64,000 nucleotides of DNA. Origin: JBBSEX01 sp038239345 (lineage in GTDB: Bacteria; Acidobacteriota; Terriglobia; Bryobacterales; Bryobacteraceae). Both the position numbers and the translations under genes were made by a program. Numbering within the stretch: the first letter of the stretch is position 1; every line of letters starts with the position of its first letter. Below are positions 25,845 through 35,466 of this stretch, in pieces. Under the pieces are notes generated by a model. The model was not told the origin of the DNA, made no database searches, and saw nothing but the letters and a program-made list of their open reading frames with translations. The stretch spans positions 124,001 to 188,000 of the forward strand of contig JBBSEX010000008.1 in assembly GCA_038239345.1 (NCBI GenBank). The letters run 5' to 3'.

Positions 25845-26665
25845 ACTTTCTGTACCCGTCGCAACGTGTACAACTCGGGGTTGACGGTCGAATTTTTTAG
25901 CTTCTTCCAATCGTCGTTAACATGCAGGACTTTGCCGCTGACGTGGTTTGACTCTTCCGATGCAAGAAAGAGAGCCAGTTGCAATTGCTTCTCGGGCTGT
26001 ACGCCGCCGGTGGTGCGAACCTGCGTCGCATCCTCGATTTCTCGCCAGCCGGCGCGATCGCCAGCGCGCAGAATTTCATCGGTCATATTCGTGTAAGTGC
26101 CACCGGGCGACATGCAATTTACCTGAATATTTTGCTCACTCACTTCATCGGCTAGAGTTTCCGCGAAGCGAACAACGGCGGCCTTTGAGGCTGCGTAAGC
26201 GGAGAAGTTTGGACGCGATGTCACGGCGCCGCCACCGGACAATATGACAATTTTACCGGCACGATGAGCGATCATCTGCGGCAGTACGGCGCGGCAGGCA
26301 TTCACTACTCCGAAAAGATTGACATGGACTGTATCCATCCACAGCCGAGGCGCGGTTTCAATGAACGGACCGATGGGGCCCTGCAATGCCGCGGCGCAGA
26401 TCAGGATATCGACATGACTGTGATAGTGAACTTTGAACCGGTCGACCGACGCCGACACCTGCTCATAATCGGTAACATCGGCCCGCAGTCGAAGAGAATT
26501 GCCGCTGGCGTGTTCGATTTCCAAATGCGCCAAATCGAGTTCGGCCTTAGTGCGGGATAGCAACCCGACACGCGCACCGTGCTGAGCGAATCCAATCGCC
26601 AAACGCTTGCCAATGCCTCTGCCCGCGCCAGTCACCAACACACAATGGTCGTTGAACTTCTGCAA
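25841..26665 (-). CDS. SDR-family oxidoreductase
   Basis: A 274-residue short-chain dehydrogenase with CVLVTGAGRGIGKRLAIGF, catalytic Ser in ILSGGGAVTS and Tyr/Lys in YAASKAAVVRFAETLADEV. The NNAG motif is replaced by CAAAL. The C-terminal tail of about 30 residues beyond the SDR core is longer than usual. Upstream and divergent lies an rmlD-like gene, hinting at a sugar or polysaccharide role, but the substrate is unknown. Its stop codon overlaps that of the PLP enzyme by 4 bases (TTAG). Confidence 0.86.
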   Translation of the reverse strand: MQKFNDHCVLVTGAGRGIGKRLAIGFAQHGARVGLLSRTKAELDLAHLEIEHASGNSLRLRADVTDYEQVSASVDRFKVHYHSHVDILICAAALQGPIGPFIETAPRLWMDTVHVNLFGVVNACRAVLPQMIAHRAGKIVILSGGGAVTSRPNFSAYAASKAAVVRFAETLADEVSEQNIQVNCMSPGGTYTNMTDEILRAGDRAGWREIEDATQVRTTGGVQPEKQLQLALFLASEESNHVSGKVLHVNDDWKKLKNSTVNPELYTLRRVQKV

Positions 26666-26730
26666 GAGAAAAACTTGGCCCTTTCCTTAGAAGTATGACA
26701 CGCGACCCGCTGCGATATCCTGATGTTTTC

Positions 26731-27612
26731 ATGACAACGAATACAAGACGTAGAGTGGCAATTTTCGGTTCGGGCGGGCAATTGGGCGTTGAACTGAAAA
26801 GCGTGTTCACGGCCCGCGGTTATGAGGTGTTCGGCTTCGATCGCTCCAAGGTGGACATCACTGACGGTGCTCTGGTGGAGCGAACGCTAGCTGAAATCGA
26901 TCCCGCGATCGTGCTGAATGCCGCCGCCTACAATCAAGTGGATATCGCCGAGAAGGAACCGCAGGCAGCCTTCCTGGTAAACGGATTGGCCGTAAGAAAT
27001 TTCGCTGTCGCTTGCCGCCAGGTGGATTGCCGCCTGGTGCATTTCTCAACCGACTATGTCTTCGACGGGATGGCGGGCCGGGCTTACGTGGAAGAAGATA
27101 TGCCGCATCCTTTAGGCGCTTACGCTGTCTCGAAGTTAGCCGGCGAACTCTACGCCCAGGCCTATCTCGATAAGCCGCTAATCATACGGACATCAGGCGT
27201 CTTCGGCCCCGGAGGCCTGCATACGGCGCGGGGAAATTTCATTGAGTTGATGCTCCGCCTGGCGTCATCCACGAATCCGATTCGCGTAGTGGAAGACCAT
27301 TTCGCCTCGCCTACTTATGCGCCAGCGCTCGCCGAGCGAACGGCCGACCTGGTGGAACGCGATTTCAGTGGAATTTTCCACGTCGGCGGCGGTTCACCGG
27401 TATCGTGGTTCGAATTTGCCAAGAAGATTTTCGAGTGCGCGGGATTGACGCCGGAACTGCGGCCGACGAATGAGCGAGAGTATCGAACGGCCGCCCGCCG
27501 GCCGAAATTCTCATCGCTCTCGAATGGAAAAATGGAACGCGCCGGAATCGCACCCATGCCGACCCTTGAGGAAGCCATTCGCAGTTATCTTGCGGCGAGG
27601 GGCACGAAATAG
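26731..27612 (+). CDS. dTDP-4-dehydrorhamnose reductase family protein (RmlD-like)
   Basis: About 293 residues of an extended-type SDR. Motifs are VAIFGSGGQLGVELKSVF, NAAAYNQVDIAEKEPQAAF, VHFSTDYVFDG and YAVSKLAGE with the catalytic Tyr and Lys. The close fit to RmlD supports the last step of dTDP-L-rhamnose synthesis, though no rmlA, B or C is here. ATG 26731 gives the usual start; an in-frame ATG at 26695 is possible and neither has a clear ribosome site. A frameshifted membrane protein gene starts right after the stop. Confidence 0.87.
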   Translation: MTTNTRRRVAIFGSGGQLGVELKSVFTARGYEVFGFDRSKVDITDGALVERTLAEIDPAIVLNAAAYNQVDIAEKEPQAAFLVNGLAVRNFAVACRQVDCRLVHFSTDYVFDGMAGRAYVEEDMPHPLGAYAVSKLAGELYAQAYLDKPLIIRTSGVFGPGGLHTARGNFIELMLRLASSTNPIRVVEDHFASPTYAPALAERTADLVERDFSGIFHVGGGSPVSWFEFAKKIFECAGLTPELRPTNEREYRTAARRPKFSSLSNGKMERAGIAPMPTLEEAIRSYLAARGTK

Positions 27613-28861
27613 TTGGTTCTGCCAGCGGCCCACAAAACCTGGGGCCAATCTCTCGCGTTACAGTTGTTGGTCTTGGCGATATTCGTCATCGTGGCCTACG
27701 CCCCTGCGATCTCCATTCCTCTAATCGAAGACGACTATCCGAATATCTGGCAGGCGCAGTGGTATGGCTCGGCCGCCGGTTGGATTGCACTACTAAAGGA
27801 CAGCACCTTCCGCTGGAGGTCCAGTAGTTATTGGCTGGCTTTTGCATTGTCACGGGCTTTCGCGGTTAACCCCGTTGCGTACCATATTGCCAGTCTACTA
27901 ATACACATGCTGAATACGTCGCTTGTATATGCGGTGATCAAGAAATGGCGGCGAATGGGTCCGGCGGCATTCTGGTGCCCTGTTTTTTGCCGTGCACGAA
28001 GGGCATCAGGAAGCTGTAATGTGGTTTTCGGCCTGCAATGAACTGCTGATGGCGTTCTTCGGTCTGGCGGCGATGCTTTGCTGGATGTCACGTGACCGAG
28101 GGTGGCCGGTGCAGATTGCAGGTGTGATTTTTTTCGCTCTGGCTCTGCTGTCGAAAGAGTCGGCTGTGATATTCGTTCCGCTGTTCTTTGTAACTGCGCC
28201 GATCACCGACTGGAGGCGATCCATCGTAAGCCTGACACCTTATCTGGCGTTTTCTGCGCTGACTATAGCAACCATTTTCGCCGCTGAGGGAGAATCCTTT
28301 CGCTTTCATGACGGTAGCTTTTCCCTGCAATCGCCGTTTGCATTTACATGGGCAAGAAGTTTCGCCCGAGTGCTTTGGATCTGGGGTTGGATCGCCGGCC
28401 TGCTCCTGTATCGCGATCCGAGAGTATTCAGTGCGCTAACCTGGATCGGCATCGCATTGCTGCCGTATGTTTTCCTGACGTACTCGACGCAGATCTCCAG
28501 CCACCAAACCTATCTCGCACGCATCGGGCTGGCGCTGTTGACGGGACTCGCATTCGCCGCGACACAAAACACGAGGATCCTGGCAACCGCAGTGCTTGTG
28601 GTTGTCAGCCATAACTTCGGAATCATATGGTTCAAGAAACGAGCTCAATTCCTGAAGCGCGCCGAGCCAACGGAACAATTGATCGCAATGGCGAAAAGGA
28701 CCGAAGGACTCATTTGGGTCCGGTGCTTTCCACGAGCGAGAGTAGTGGCCGATCAAGCCGTTACCCTTGGCGCCGGACGTTCAGTCTCGATCCTGATCTG
28801 GAGTGAAGAAGAAGCCAGGAGGCGTGGCGCGGCAGCGGTATTCTGCTATTCGGAACGCTAG
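27613..28861 (+). pseudogene. Polytopic membrane protein (GT39/PMT-like) broken by one extra base
   Basis: Two frames together make one membrane protein of about 415 residues. The first (27613 on) is open through LLIHMLNTSLVYAVIKKW and then runs into unrelated text. The second carries on as VHEGHQEAVMWFSACNELLM. Removing one T at 27973 joins them as AAFGALFFAVHEGHQEAVMW with no other change, so a single inserted base is the cause. The early text with acidic EDDYPNIWQAQW resembles the DD/ED motif loop of dolichyl-phosphate-mannose-type glycosyltransferases. Many hydrophobic helices follow, then a soluble C-terminus. It could be a true mutation or a base-calling error. It starts at a TTG directly after the rmlD-like stop. 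Confidence 0.75.
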
Positions 28862-29814
28862 TTTGCGCCTTCGTTCTTCGTAGCGTAATAGCCTTTGCGG
28901 GCCTGGGCTTTCATGTCTTTGTCTTCCAGTTTGATCTCCACTTTGCGGAAGGTGTTGTCCTTCGCCGGATTCGAAGGGACGTAGCCCAGTGAGTACTGGC
29001 TACGCATTTCATCTTCGATTTCCTTGAAGATCTGGTCGAGCGTATGTTTGCGATCCACCTTTAGGACGCGGCCGCCAGTAGCCTCCGACATCTGACGCAA
29101 ATAGCCTTCACCACCACCGCCGAAACCGCCGTAAGCACGAGTGTCGACGTAGAAAATGCTGTAGATAATGGCGTCGGCTTTCTGCGCCGCTTCAATCGCC
29201 TGCTTCACCGTGTAGCGGCTGCCTTGATCGCCACCGTCGGTGATCAATACCAGCGCCTTGCGTCCTACTTCCGTCTTGAGTTTTTCCTGCGAAGCCAAGA
29301 CAACCGCGTCGAACAGGATTGTGCCGCGCGGCTTATAGATGGTCGGCACGGGGCCTGGCGTGATTCCGCCAACAGGCGCATTGACCTTCAGACCGCTGAG
29401 GCCGTCCCGCAGAAGCTTCGATGAATTTGTGTAATCCTGCAGCAATTCCGCTTCTTCCCCGAAGCTGATGAGGAACGCTTCGTCTTTCTTCCGCAGGACC
29501 TTGCTGAAGAACTCGATGGCTGCGTTACGTTCAATATCGATTAAATTCTCCTGGCTGCGGCTGACGTCGATCAGCAAGCCAATTGTCAACGGCAGGTCCA
29601 CTTCCCGCGCAAAATACTTCAACTCCTGTTGCTTGCCGTCTTCGAATAGCGTGAAGGCGGGCTTTTCCAGATTGCCCACCAATCCTCCGCTCTTGTTGCG
29701 AACGGCGCAGAGAACGTTAACGATGTCGACGTCAACTTTGATGGTTGTCGATTCTTGTGCATAGACAGGCGCAAGTGACAGGGCGGCGAGCAGAAATCCA
29801 GCGCTCAGCTTCAT
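28858..29814 (-). CDS. Exported VWFA-related acidobacterial domain protein
   Basis: A 318-residue exported protein. ATG 29814 begins a signal peptide (MKLSAGFLLAALSLAPVYAQ). The mature part starts with a strand-rich VDVDIVNVLCAVRNKSGGLV region, then a von Willebrand A domain with LTIGLLIDVSRSQENLIDIE (MIDAS-like D-x-S-x-S), VLASQEKLKTEV and ALVLITDGGDQGSRYT, and a C-terminal strand pair ending KVEIKLEDKDMKAQARKGYY. It matches a family common in Acidobacteria (TIGR03436 as I recall). Probably binds a partner protein in the envelope via a divalent metal; role unknown. Shares CTAG stops with the convergent frameshifted gene. Confidence 0.88.
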   Translation of the reverse strand: MKLSAGFLLAALSLAPVYAQESTTIKVDVDIVNVLCAVRNKSGGLVGNLEKPAFTLFEDGKQQELKYFAREVDLPLTIGLLIDVSRSQENLIDIERNAAIEFFSKVLRKKDEAFLISFGEEAELLQDYTNSSKLLRDGLSGLKVNAPVGGITPGPVPTIYKPRGTILFDAVVLASQEKLKTEVGRKALVLITDGGDQGSRYTVKQAIEAAQKADAIIYSIFYVDTRAYGGFGGGGEGYLRQMSEATGGRVLKVDRKHTLDQIFKEIEDEMRSQYSLGYVPSNPAKDNTFRKVEIKLEDKDMKAQARKGYYATKNEGAN

Positions 29815-29853
29815 ATTTACAATGGTAGATGCATCGCTACTCATTTCAGTTCC

Positions 29854-30450
29854 ATGCGCGCAGCCATTCTACACCTGAAAAAGGCCGACCCGGGGATGCG
29901 GGAGATCATCGAACGGGTCGGGCCCTGTGTACTCGAGTACCGTGAACCTTTGTTTGAGACCCTGGTGAGGTCGATCGTTTTCCAGCAACTTCATGGGAAA
30001 GCGGCCACGACAATTTTCAACCGGCTGGCCGCCGCCGTCGAAGGGGAACTCAATCCTGAAAGCATTTTACGGTTGACGCCCGAAGCGATGCGGGCCCTGG
30101 GGCTCTCGCAGCAGAAACTCAGCTATATCCGCGATCTTGCGGAACGAACCCAATCCGGCTTGACGGACTTCTTGCGTTGCCGCGATCTGACAGACGATGA
30201 AGTGATTCAGCATCTGTCCCAGGTGAAGGGTATCGGCACCTGGACAGCCCAAATGTTTCTAATCTTCGCTCTGCGCCGGCCGGACGTTCTGCCAACCGGA
30301 GATCTGGCCGTGCGGGCAGCCATCAAGAAGGCTTACCGTCTTCGCGATTTGCCCACGCCGGCTCGCATGGAAAAGATCGCCGCGTCCTGGCGCCCTTATC
30401 GTTCCATCGCCGCCTGGTATCTGTGGCGCAGCCTGGATACGGCAGTCTAG
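29854..30450 (+). CDS. DNA-3-methyladenine glycosylase, AlkA/HhH-GPD type
   Basis: A 198-residue base-excision repair enzyme removing alkylated purines. The helix-hairpin-helix reads LSQVKGIGTWTAQMFLIF, and the catalytic Asp follows in VLPTGDLAVRAA (about residue 150), matching the HhH-GPD class. It lacks the N-terminal AlkA domain of E. coli AlkA, as in the short Mag-type enzymes. RSIVFQQLHGKAATTIFNRL is the usual helix near the start. Its stop overlaps that of the next, convergent gene (CTAG). Confidence 0.92.
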   Translation: MRAAILHLKKADPGMREIIERVGPCVLEYREPLFETLVRSIVFQQLHGKAATTIFNRLAAAVEGELNPESILRLTPEAMRALGLSQQKLSYIRDLAERTQSGLTDFLRCRDLTDDEVIQHLSQVKGIGTWTAQMFLIFALRRPDVLPTGDLAVRAAIKKAYRLRDLPTPARMEKIAASWRPYRSIAAWYLWRSLDTAV

Positions 30451-32027
30451 CCCTTCAGAATTTCCCGTGCCGCGTTGTGACCGGGAGCGCCCATGACGCC
30501 GCCCCCGGGATGGGCACCCGACCCGCAGATGTACAGCCCCCGTATCGGCGTTCGATACCGCGCCCAACCTGGTATAGGGCGCATCACGAACATTTGATCC
30601 ACGCTCATTTCGCCATGAAAGATGTTGCCGCCAGTCAATCCGAAACGGCGTTCCAGGTCAAGCGGCGTAAGGATTTGGCGTTCCATGACGATATCGCGAA
30701 TGTTCGGGGCATACTCGGCGATCATGTCGATCACACGGTCTCCGAAAGGTTCCCGTTCGATGTCCCAGGTGGTGTCGCGCAGCGTGTATGGGGCGTATTG
30801 CAGAAAGATCCCCATGATGTGCTTTCCAGCGGGCGCGAGGGAAGGGTCGTACATGGTTGGGATGGTCAACTCGAGCAAAGGCGACTTTGACGGGCGTCCA
30901 TACTTCGCGTCGTCCCAGGCCTTCTCGACGTAATCCATCGACGGGCAGATATGCATCGTGGCGCGATGTTGTGGTCCTGGCGCGCCGGGCAGTGCGAGGA
31001 ACTCCGGCAATCCGCTCAAGGCCAGATTCATCTTCAGCGACGTTCCTTCGCAGCGATAGTGCTGGATCTGCCTGACGAAATCCGGATCCAATTCCCGCTC
31101 ATCAATCAACTTCAGAAATGTTCGTTTGGGATCCAGATTACTGGCGACATTCTTCGCCGCGATTTCGTCCCCATTTTCCAGGATCACGCCAGTTGCGCGT
31201 CCGTCTCGAATCACGATCTTTGCTACGGGGGCCGAAGTCCGAATTTCGGCGCCGTGACGCCGGGCCGAATCGGCGATGGCGTTAGAAATCGCACCCATGC
31301 CGCCGCGTACGAATCCCCACAAACCGCGATGGCCATTCACACCGCCCATGCAATGATGAAGCAGGATGTAGGCGGTCCCTGGGGACCTTGGGCCTCCGTT
31401 GGCTCCGATCACGCCATCGGTTGCCAGCGTGACTTTGATTTCTTCCGATTCAAACCATTCATCCAGGAAATCCGCGGCACTCTGGGTGAACACCTTTACA
31501 AGGCCGATCATCTCCTTCGGCGCCAGACCTCGCATCCGCCCAACTAACTTCAGATAATCAATGAAATCGCCTGCGCCGCGCGGAGGAAACTCTGGGGGGG
31601 TAACCAGCAGAAGCGACTCAGCCACTATCGCCAGTTTCTCCAGATGGACTTCGTAAGCGGGGAGAACTTCGGCATCGTGTTGCGAGAACTTGGCGAACTC
31701 CGTCAGGGTCTTTTGCCGGTCCTGCCACATGAAGAGATGGCGCCCATCGGGGAACGGGGAAAAGAAGGCGGGATCCTTGGCGTCGACGCGGTAGCCGAAG
31801 CGCTCAAGCTCCAATTCCCTGACCACCTTCTCCTGCATCAAACTCGATAAATAGGATGCGGTGGAAACCTTATATCCGGGCCAGATCTCCTCCGTGACAC
31901 AGCATCCGCCAATTAAATCCCGAGATTCAAGTACTAGTACCTTGCGGCCGGATTTCGCTAAATACGCGGCGGTTACCAGACCGTTATGTCCGCCCCCGAC
32001 CACAATTACGTCGTAACTTTTAGCCAA
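30447..32027 (-). CDS. FAD-dependent oxidoreductase, phytoene desaturase/PYROXD2-like
   Basis: A 526-residue flavoprotein beginning with the dinucleotide-binding motif VVGGGHNGLVTAAYLAKSGR and an acidic second strand (VLVLESRDLIGGC). A long substrate domain follows, and near the C-terminus lies the FAD-closing motif GLYICGSGAHPGGGVMGAPG. The domain set is that of the phytoene-desaturase-like family and its relative PYROXD2. No crtB or other carotenoid gene is nearby, so a carotenoid role is not assumed. Start ATG 32027. Convergent with the glycosylase gene and overlapping it by 4 bases. Confidence 0.88.
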   Translation of the reverse strand: MAKSYDVIVVGGGHNGLVTAAYLAKSGRKVLVLESRDLIGGCCVTEEIWPGYKVSTASYLSSLMQEKVVRELELERFGYRVDAKDPAFFSPFPDGRHLFMWQDRQKTLTEFAKFSQHDAEVLPAYEVHLEKLAIVAESLLLVTPPEFPPRGAGDFIDYLKLVGRMRGLAPKEMIGLVKVFTQSAADFLDEWFESEEIKVTLATDGVIGANGGPRSPGTAYILLHHCMGGVNGHRGLWGFVRGGMGAISNAIADSARRHGAEIRTSAPVAKIVIRDGRATGVILENGDEIAAKNVASNLDPKRTFLKLIDERELDPDFVRQIQHYRCEGTSLKMNLALSGLPEFLALPGAPGPQHRATMHICPSMDYVEKAWDDAKYGRPSKSPLLELTIPTMYDPSLAPAGKHIMGIFLQYAPYTLRDTTWDIEREPFGDRVIDMIAEYAPNIRDIVMERQILTPLDLERRFGLTGGNIFHGEMSVDQMFVMRPIPGWARYRTPIRGLYICGSGAHPGGGVMGAPGHNAAREILKG

Positions 32028-32152
32028 ATCATGAACCTCCGCGTGTAATCATTACTTAGTCCAAAGGTACCATCCGTGCTAAACCATTGGCATTGAACCA
32101 TTTCCCCATGGCAAGGCACCTGCCTATACGAAAGTACTGGAGATCCGGGGCG

Positions 32153-32320
32153 ATGACGTACGCGATGCACCTTCTAAGCTATGTGTTGTTGATGGTAGCG
32201 CTCGCCATGCTCGCCGATCTGCTCCGTGTCCCGCCACGCTGGATTGGTGTTGGTGTAGTCGTGCTGGCGGCCTTCGGCATCGTATCCGCCTTACGCGTTC
32301 CCACCCACCAGCGCGATTAG
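32153..32320 (+). CDS. Small two-helix membrane protein, function unknown
   Basis: A frame of 55 residues from ATG 32153, with GGAG at 32139-32142 ten bases upstream, encodes two hydrophobic segments (MHLLSYVLLMVALAML and WIGVGVVVLAAFGIVSAL) separated by a basic turn (RVPPR). Longer forms from TTG 32087 or ATG 32108 are possible but lack ribosome sites. The stop overlaps that of glgB (TTAG). No homolog recognised; the two-helix pattern and the shared-stop arrangement favour a real gene but do not prove it. Confidence 0.45.
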   Translation: MTYAMHLLSYVLLMVALAMLADLLRVPPRWIGVGVVVLAAFGIVSALRVPTHQRD

Positions 32321-34497
32321 CCAATACGTTTTAAAAAGACCACTCCCAATGGTGGCAGAGTTAAAGAAATACTATTTGCTTTTCCGTGAAACTGGGTCGG
32401 TTCCGTCCGTATCTCCGCGCCATTCGTAACACCGCTCCCCCAGTACTGCAGCGAATCTGAATTTAGCAACTCTATATAAAGCCCGGCCGCAGGCACGCCC
32501 AGCCTGTAACCATGACGGGGAATCGGCGTAAAATTTCCGACCACGACGATGAAGTCCGTCGGATCGGTGGCGAAGCGAGTGAAAGCGATGACCGACCCTT
32601 CGACATCGCGGAAATCGATCCACTCGAAGCCTCGGAAATGGAAGTCTTCCTGGTAGAGGGCGGGCTGCGAACGATACAGCGCGTTTAAGTCCTTGGCAAA
32701 ATCCTGAAGCTGGCGATGGGGGGCAAAAGCGAGCAGATCCCAATGAATACTTCCGTCATGATCCCACTCTTCGGGTTGACCAATTTCACAACCCATGAAC
32801 AGAAGCTTCTTGCCCGGGTGGCCGAACATGTAGGAGAGGAATGAGCGCACATTGGCGAAAGCTTTCCATTCGTCGCCTGGCATCTTGCGAAGCAGCGAGT
32901 GCTTTCCATAGACCACTTCGTCATGAGAAACCGGCAGAACAAAATTTTCGGTGAAGGCATACAGCAGGCTAAAGGTAATGTGCTGGTGGTGGAATTTGCG
33001 ATACACCGGATCTTGTGCGAAGTAATTGAGCATGTCGTGCATCCAGCCCATATTCCACTTCATAGTGAAGCCCAAGCCGTTCATATAAACCGGACGCGAC
33101 ACCATGGGGAATGAAGTAGATTCCTCGGCGATCGTGACAACGCCGGGGAATTTATGGGCGAGTTCGTTGAACTTCCGCAAGAATTCTATGGCTTCCAGAT
33201 TTTCATTGCCGCCGAACTTGTTGGGGACCCATTCGCCGGCCTTACGCGAATAATCCAAATAAAGCATGGAGGCAACGGCGTCCACGCGCAGACCATCGAT
33301 GTGATATTGCTCCAGCCAGAACATCGCATTCGAGATCAGGAATGTTCTAACTTCATTGCGTCCGTAATTAAATATCAGCGTCCCCCATTCGCGATGTTCT
33401 CCCAGCCGGGGATCCTGGTGCTCATAGAGAGCGGTTCCGTCAAATTGGGCAAGGCCATGGGCATCTTTGGGAAAGTGGGCGGGCACCCAATCGGCGATAA
33501 CCGCAAGGCCAGCCTGATGGCACTTGTCGACGAAGTACATGAAGTCTTGCGGCGACCCAAAGCGCGAGGTAGGGGCGTAGGAGCCTATCACTTGATAGCC
33601 CCACGATCCCGCGAAGGGATGTTCCATGATCGGCATCAACTCAAGATGTGTGTAGCCCAAACCAACCGCGTAATCGACAAGGCGATCAGCCAGTTCGCGA
33701 TAGGTGAGCGATTCGTTGCCCGGTCCGCGCATCCACGAGCCTAGATGCACTTCATATGTCGACATCGGCGATTTTAGCGGATCGCTTGTGGCTCGCCGGG
33801 CCATCCATTCGCTATCGCTCCAAATATAGGTACTGAGGTCGCAGATGACCGATGCCGATTTTGGCGGGACTTCGCTATAGAATCCGTAAGGGTCGGATTT
33901 TTGTTGCGTGTGGCCACGCTGTGAGCGCACAGAGTATTTGTAGGCTTGTCCGGCCTGCGCTTCGGGAAGGAAGAATTCCCAGATTCCACCGTCGCGGACA
34001 CGCATTGGGTGGCGGCGCGTGTCCCATTGATTGAAGTCGCCGGTGACGCTGACAACGCTGGCATTCGGCGCCCAAACGGCGAAGCGCACGCCGTGAATCC
34101 CCAGACATTCGACAAGGTGCGCGCCCATCGTTCGGAAGCTCTCATACTGCGTCCCTTCCCCGTGAAGGTGCAAATCGAATGCGCTGAGCAAAGGCGGAAA
34201 ACGATAGGGATCCTCAATATCCTGCGACGGACCGCTCCACAGTTTCAAGCGCAGCGTGTAATCGCGCGGAGTGCCGGGTAGGACGCCAATAAAAAAACCT
34301 TGGGCGTGGCGCTTCTTCATCGGGGTGACGACATCGCCCATCACCACCGCCGCTTCACAAGCCTCAGGCAGAAAAGCTCGAACTTCCCAACCAATGGCGG
34401 GATCCTCCGCTGGATGTGGACCGAGCACGCGAAAAGGGTCGCCATGATAGCCGCCGACAAGGGCGTCGATATCGTGATTGGTCATCATCGGCTTCAT
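32317..34497 (-). CDS. glgB: 1,4-alpha-glucan branching enzyme
   Basis: A 726-residue GlgB that makes alpha-1,6 branches in glycogen. Two N-terminal CBM48 domains (HGDPFRVLGPHP, then VRFAVWAPNASVVSVTGDFN) precede a GH13 barrel with LGYTHLELMPIMEHPFAGSW, the nucleophile region HIDGLRVDAVASMLYLDYSR, the acid region VVTIAEESTSFPMVSRP and LPVSHDEVVYGKHSLL, and the usual C-terminal beta domain. Full-length two-domain N-terminus is the GlgB type of many bacteria. Together with treZ at 2 kb this points to a glycogen/trehalose economy. Stop shared with the small membrane gene. Confidence 0.97.
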   Translation of the reverse strand: MKPMMTNHDIDALVGGYHGDPFRVLGPHPAEDPAIGWEVRAFLPEACEAAVVMGDVVTPMKKRHAQGFFIGVLPGTPRDYTLRLKLWSGPSQDIEDPYRFPPLLSAFDLHLHGEGTQYESFRTMGAHLVECLGIHGVRFAVWAPNASVVSVTGDFNQWDTRRHPMRVRDGGIWEFFLPEAQAGQAYKYSVRSQRGHTQQKSDPYGFYSEVPPKSASVICDLSTYIWSDSEWMARRATSDPLKSPMSTYEVHLGSWMRGPGNESLTYRELADRLVDYAVGLGYTHLELMPIMEHPFAGSWGYQVIGSYAPTSRFGSPQDFMYFVDKCHQAGLAVIADWVPAHFPKDAHGLAQFDGTALYEHQDPRLGEHREWGTLIFNYGRNEVRTFLISNAMFWLEQYHIDGLRVDAVASMLYLDYSRKAGEWVPNKFGGNENLEAIEFLRKFNELAHKFPGVVTIAEESTSFPMVSRPVYMNGLGFTMKWNMGWMHDMLNYFAQDPVYRKFHHQHITFSLLYAFTENFVLPVSHDEVVYGKHSLLRKMPGDEWKAFANVRSFLSYMFGHPGKKLLFMGCEIGQPEEWDHDGSIHWDLLAFAPHRQLQDFAKDLNALYRSQPALYQEDFHFRGFEWIDFRDVEGSVIAFTRFATDPTDFIVVVGNFTPIPRHGYRLGVPAAGLYIELLNSDSLQYWGSGVTNGAEIRTEPTQFHGKANSISLTLPPLGVVFLKRIG

Positions 34498-34551
34498 TAT
34501 CGCAGGGTAAAGAATTCAGGCCCGATCGAGTATTGTGGTTGACTGAAGACC

Positions 34552-35466
34552 ATGAGCAACGTTCCGGATTCGAAAGCCGAATTGCATCTTCATCTAGAGG
34601 GATCCGTCGAACCGCAGACACTACGCGAACTGGATCCGTCGCTTACATTGGCTGAGATCGATGCAGCCTTTCACTATACGGACTTCCTCGGTTTTCTACA
34701 AAGTTATATCTGGATTTCGAAACGCCTCAAGACGCCAGAGCACTATGCCTTGGCTACGAAACATTTATTGGAACGGCTTGAGGCCCAGGGCGTTTCTTAT
34801 GCTGAGATCACTCTTTCGGCGGGAGTGATTTTATGGAAAGAGCAGGACTTCCATGCGGTGTTCGATGCGGTTATCGGGGAAGCGGCCAGATTTTCGATGC
34901 GTGTTTTCTGGATTTTGGATGCAGTACGGCAGTTTGGGGTAGCACCCGCGGCGCAGGTTGCGGAGCTGGCAATCGAACGTGCTGGCGATGGCGTTGTCGC
35001 GTTCGGCATCGGCGGCGATGAAGCGCGTGGGCCGGCGAAGTGGTTTGCTGAAATCTATCAAGAGGTTCGCGAAAAAGGATTGCACCTCACGTGCCACGCG
35101 GGCGAAACCACGGGCCCGGAAAGCGTGTGGGAAGCGCTGGCAATCGGCGCGGAGCGAGTTGGGCACGGAATCCGCGCCATAGAAGATCCGCTCTTGGTAG
35201 AGCACCTGCGAGCGAAGAACATTCCCCTCGAAATTTGTATTTCCAGTAACATTTGCACGGGCGTCGTGAATTCGATAGAGGCTCATCCAGTGAAGAAATT
35301 GTATGACTCAGGAGTGCCGATAGTCCTGAATACGGACGATCCGGCGCTATTCCACACGTCTCTGAATCGCGAGTACGAGCTTGCGGAAATGCATTTTGGT
35401 TTCACTCGCGGCGAGTTGGAAGCTCTCGCCGCGAATAGTTTCCGGTACAGCTTTCGCCAGTTCTGA
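34552..35466 (+). CDS. Adenosine deaminase-family amidohydrolase
   Basis: A 304-residue zinc-dependent deaminase of the adenosine/AMP deaminase fold. Metal and catalytic motifs: KAELHLHLEGS (two His), HAGE (His/Glu near 182), VGHGIRA, ICISSNICTGVV and LNTDDPALF with paired Asp. Length is shorter than E. coli Add. Related enzymes deaminate adenosine or, in the futalosine route to menaquinone, aminodeoxyfutalosine; the sequence alone does not decide. It abuts the convergent speA gene with no bases between stops. Confidence 0.88.
   Translation: MSNVPDSKAELHLHLEGSVEPQTLRELDPSLTLAEIDAAFHYTDFLGFLQSYIWISKRLKTPEHYALATKHLLERLEAQGVSYAEITLSAGVILWKEQDFHAVFDAVIGEAARFSMRVFWILDAVRQFGVAPAAQVAELAIERAGDGVVAFGIGGDEARGPAKWFAEIYQEVREKGLHLTCHAGETTGPESVWEALAIGAERVGHGIRAIEDPLLVEHLRAKNIPLEICISSNICTGVVNSIEAHPVKKLYDSGVPIVLNTDDPALFHTSLNREYELAEMHFGFTRGELEALAANSFRYSFRQF

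Noticed and set aside
25104..25910. A 268-codon minus-strand open frame
   Set aside because: Antisense to the PLP enzyme gene and overlapping the SDR; no recognisable motifs.
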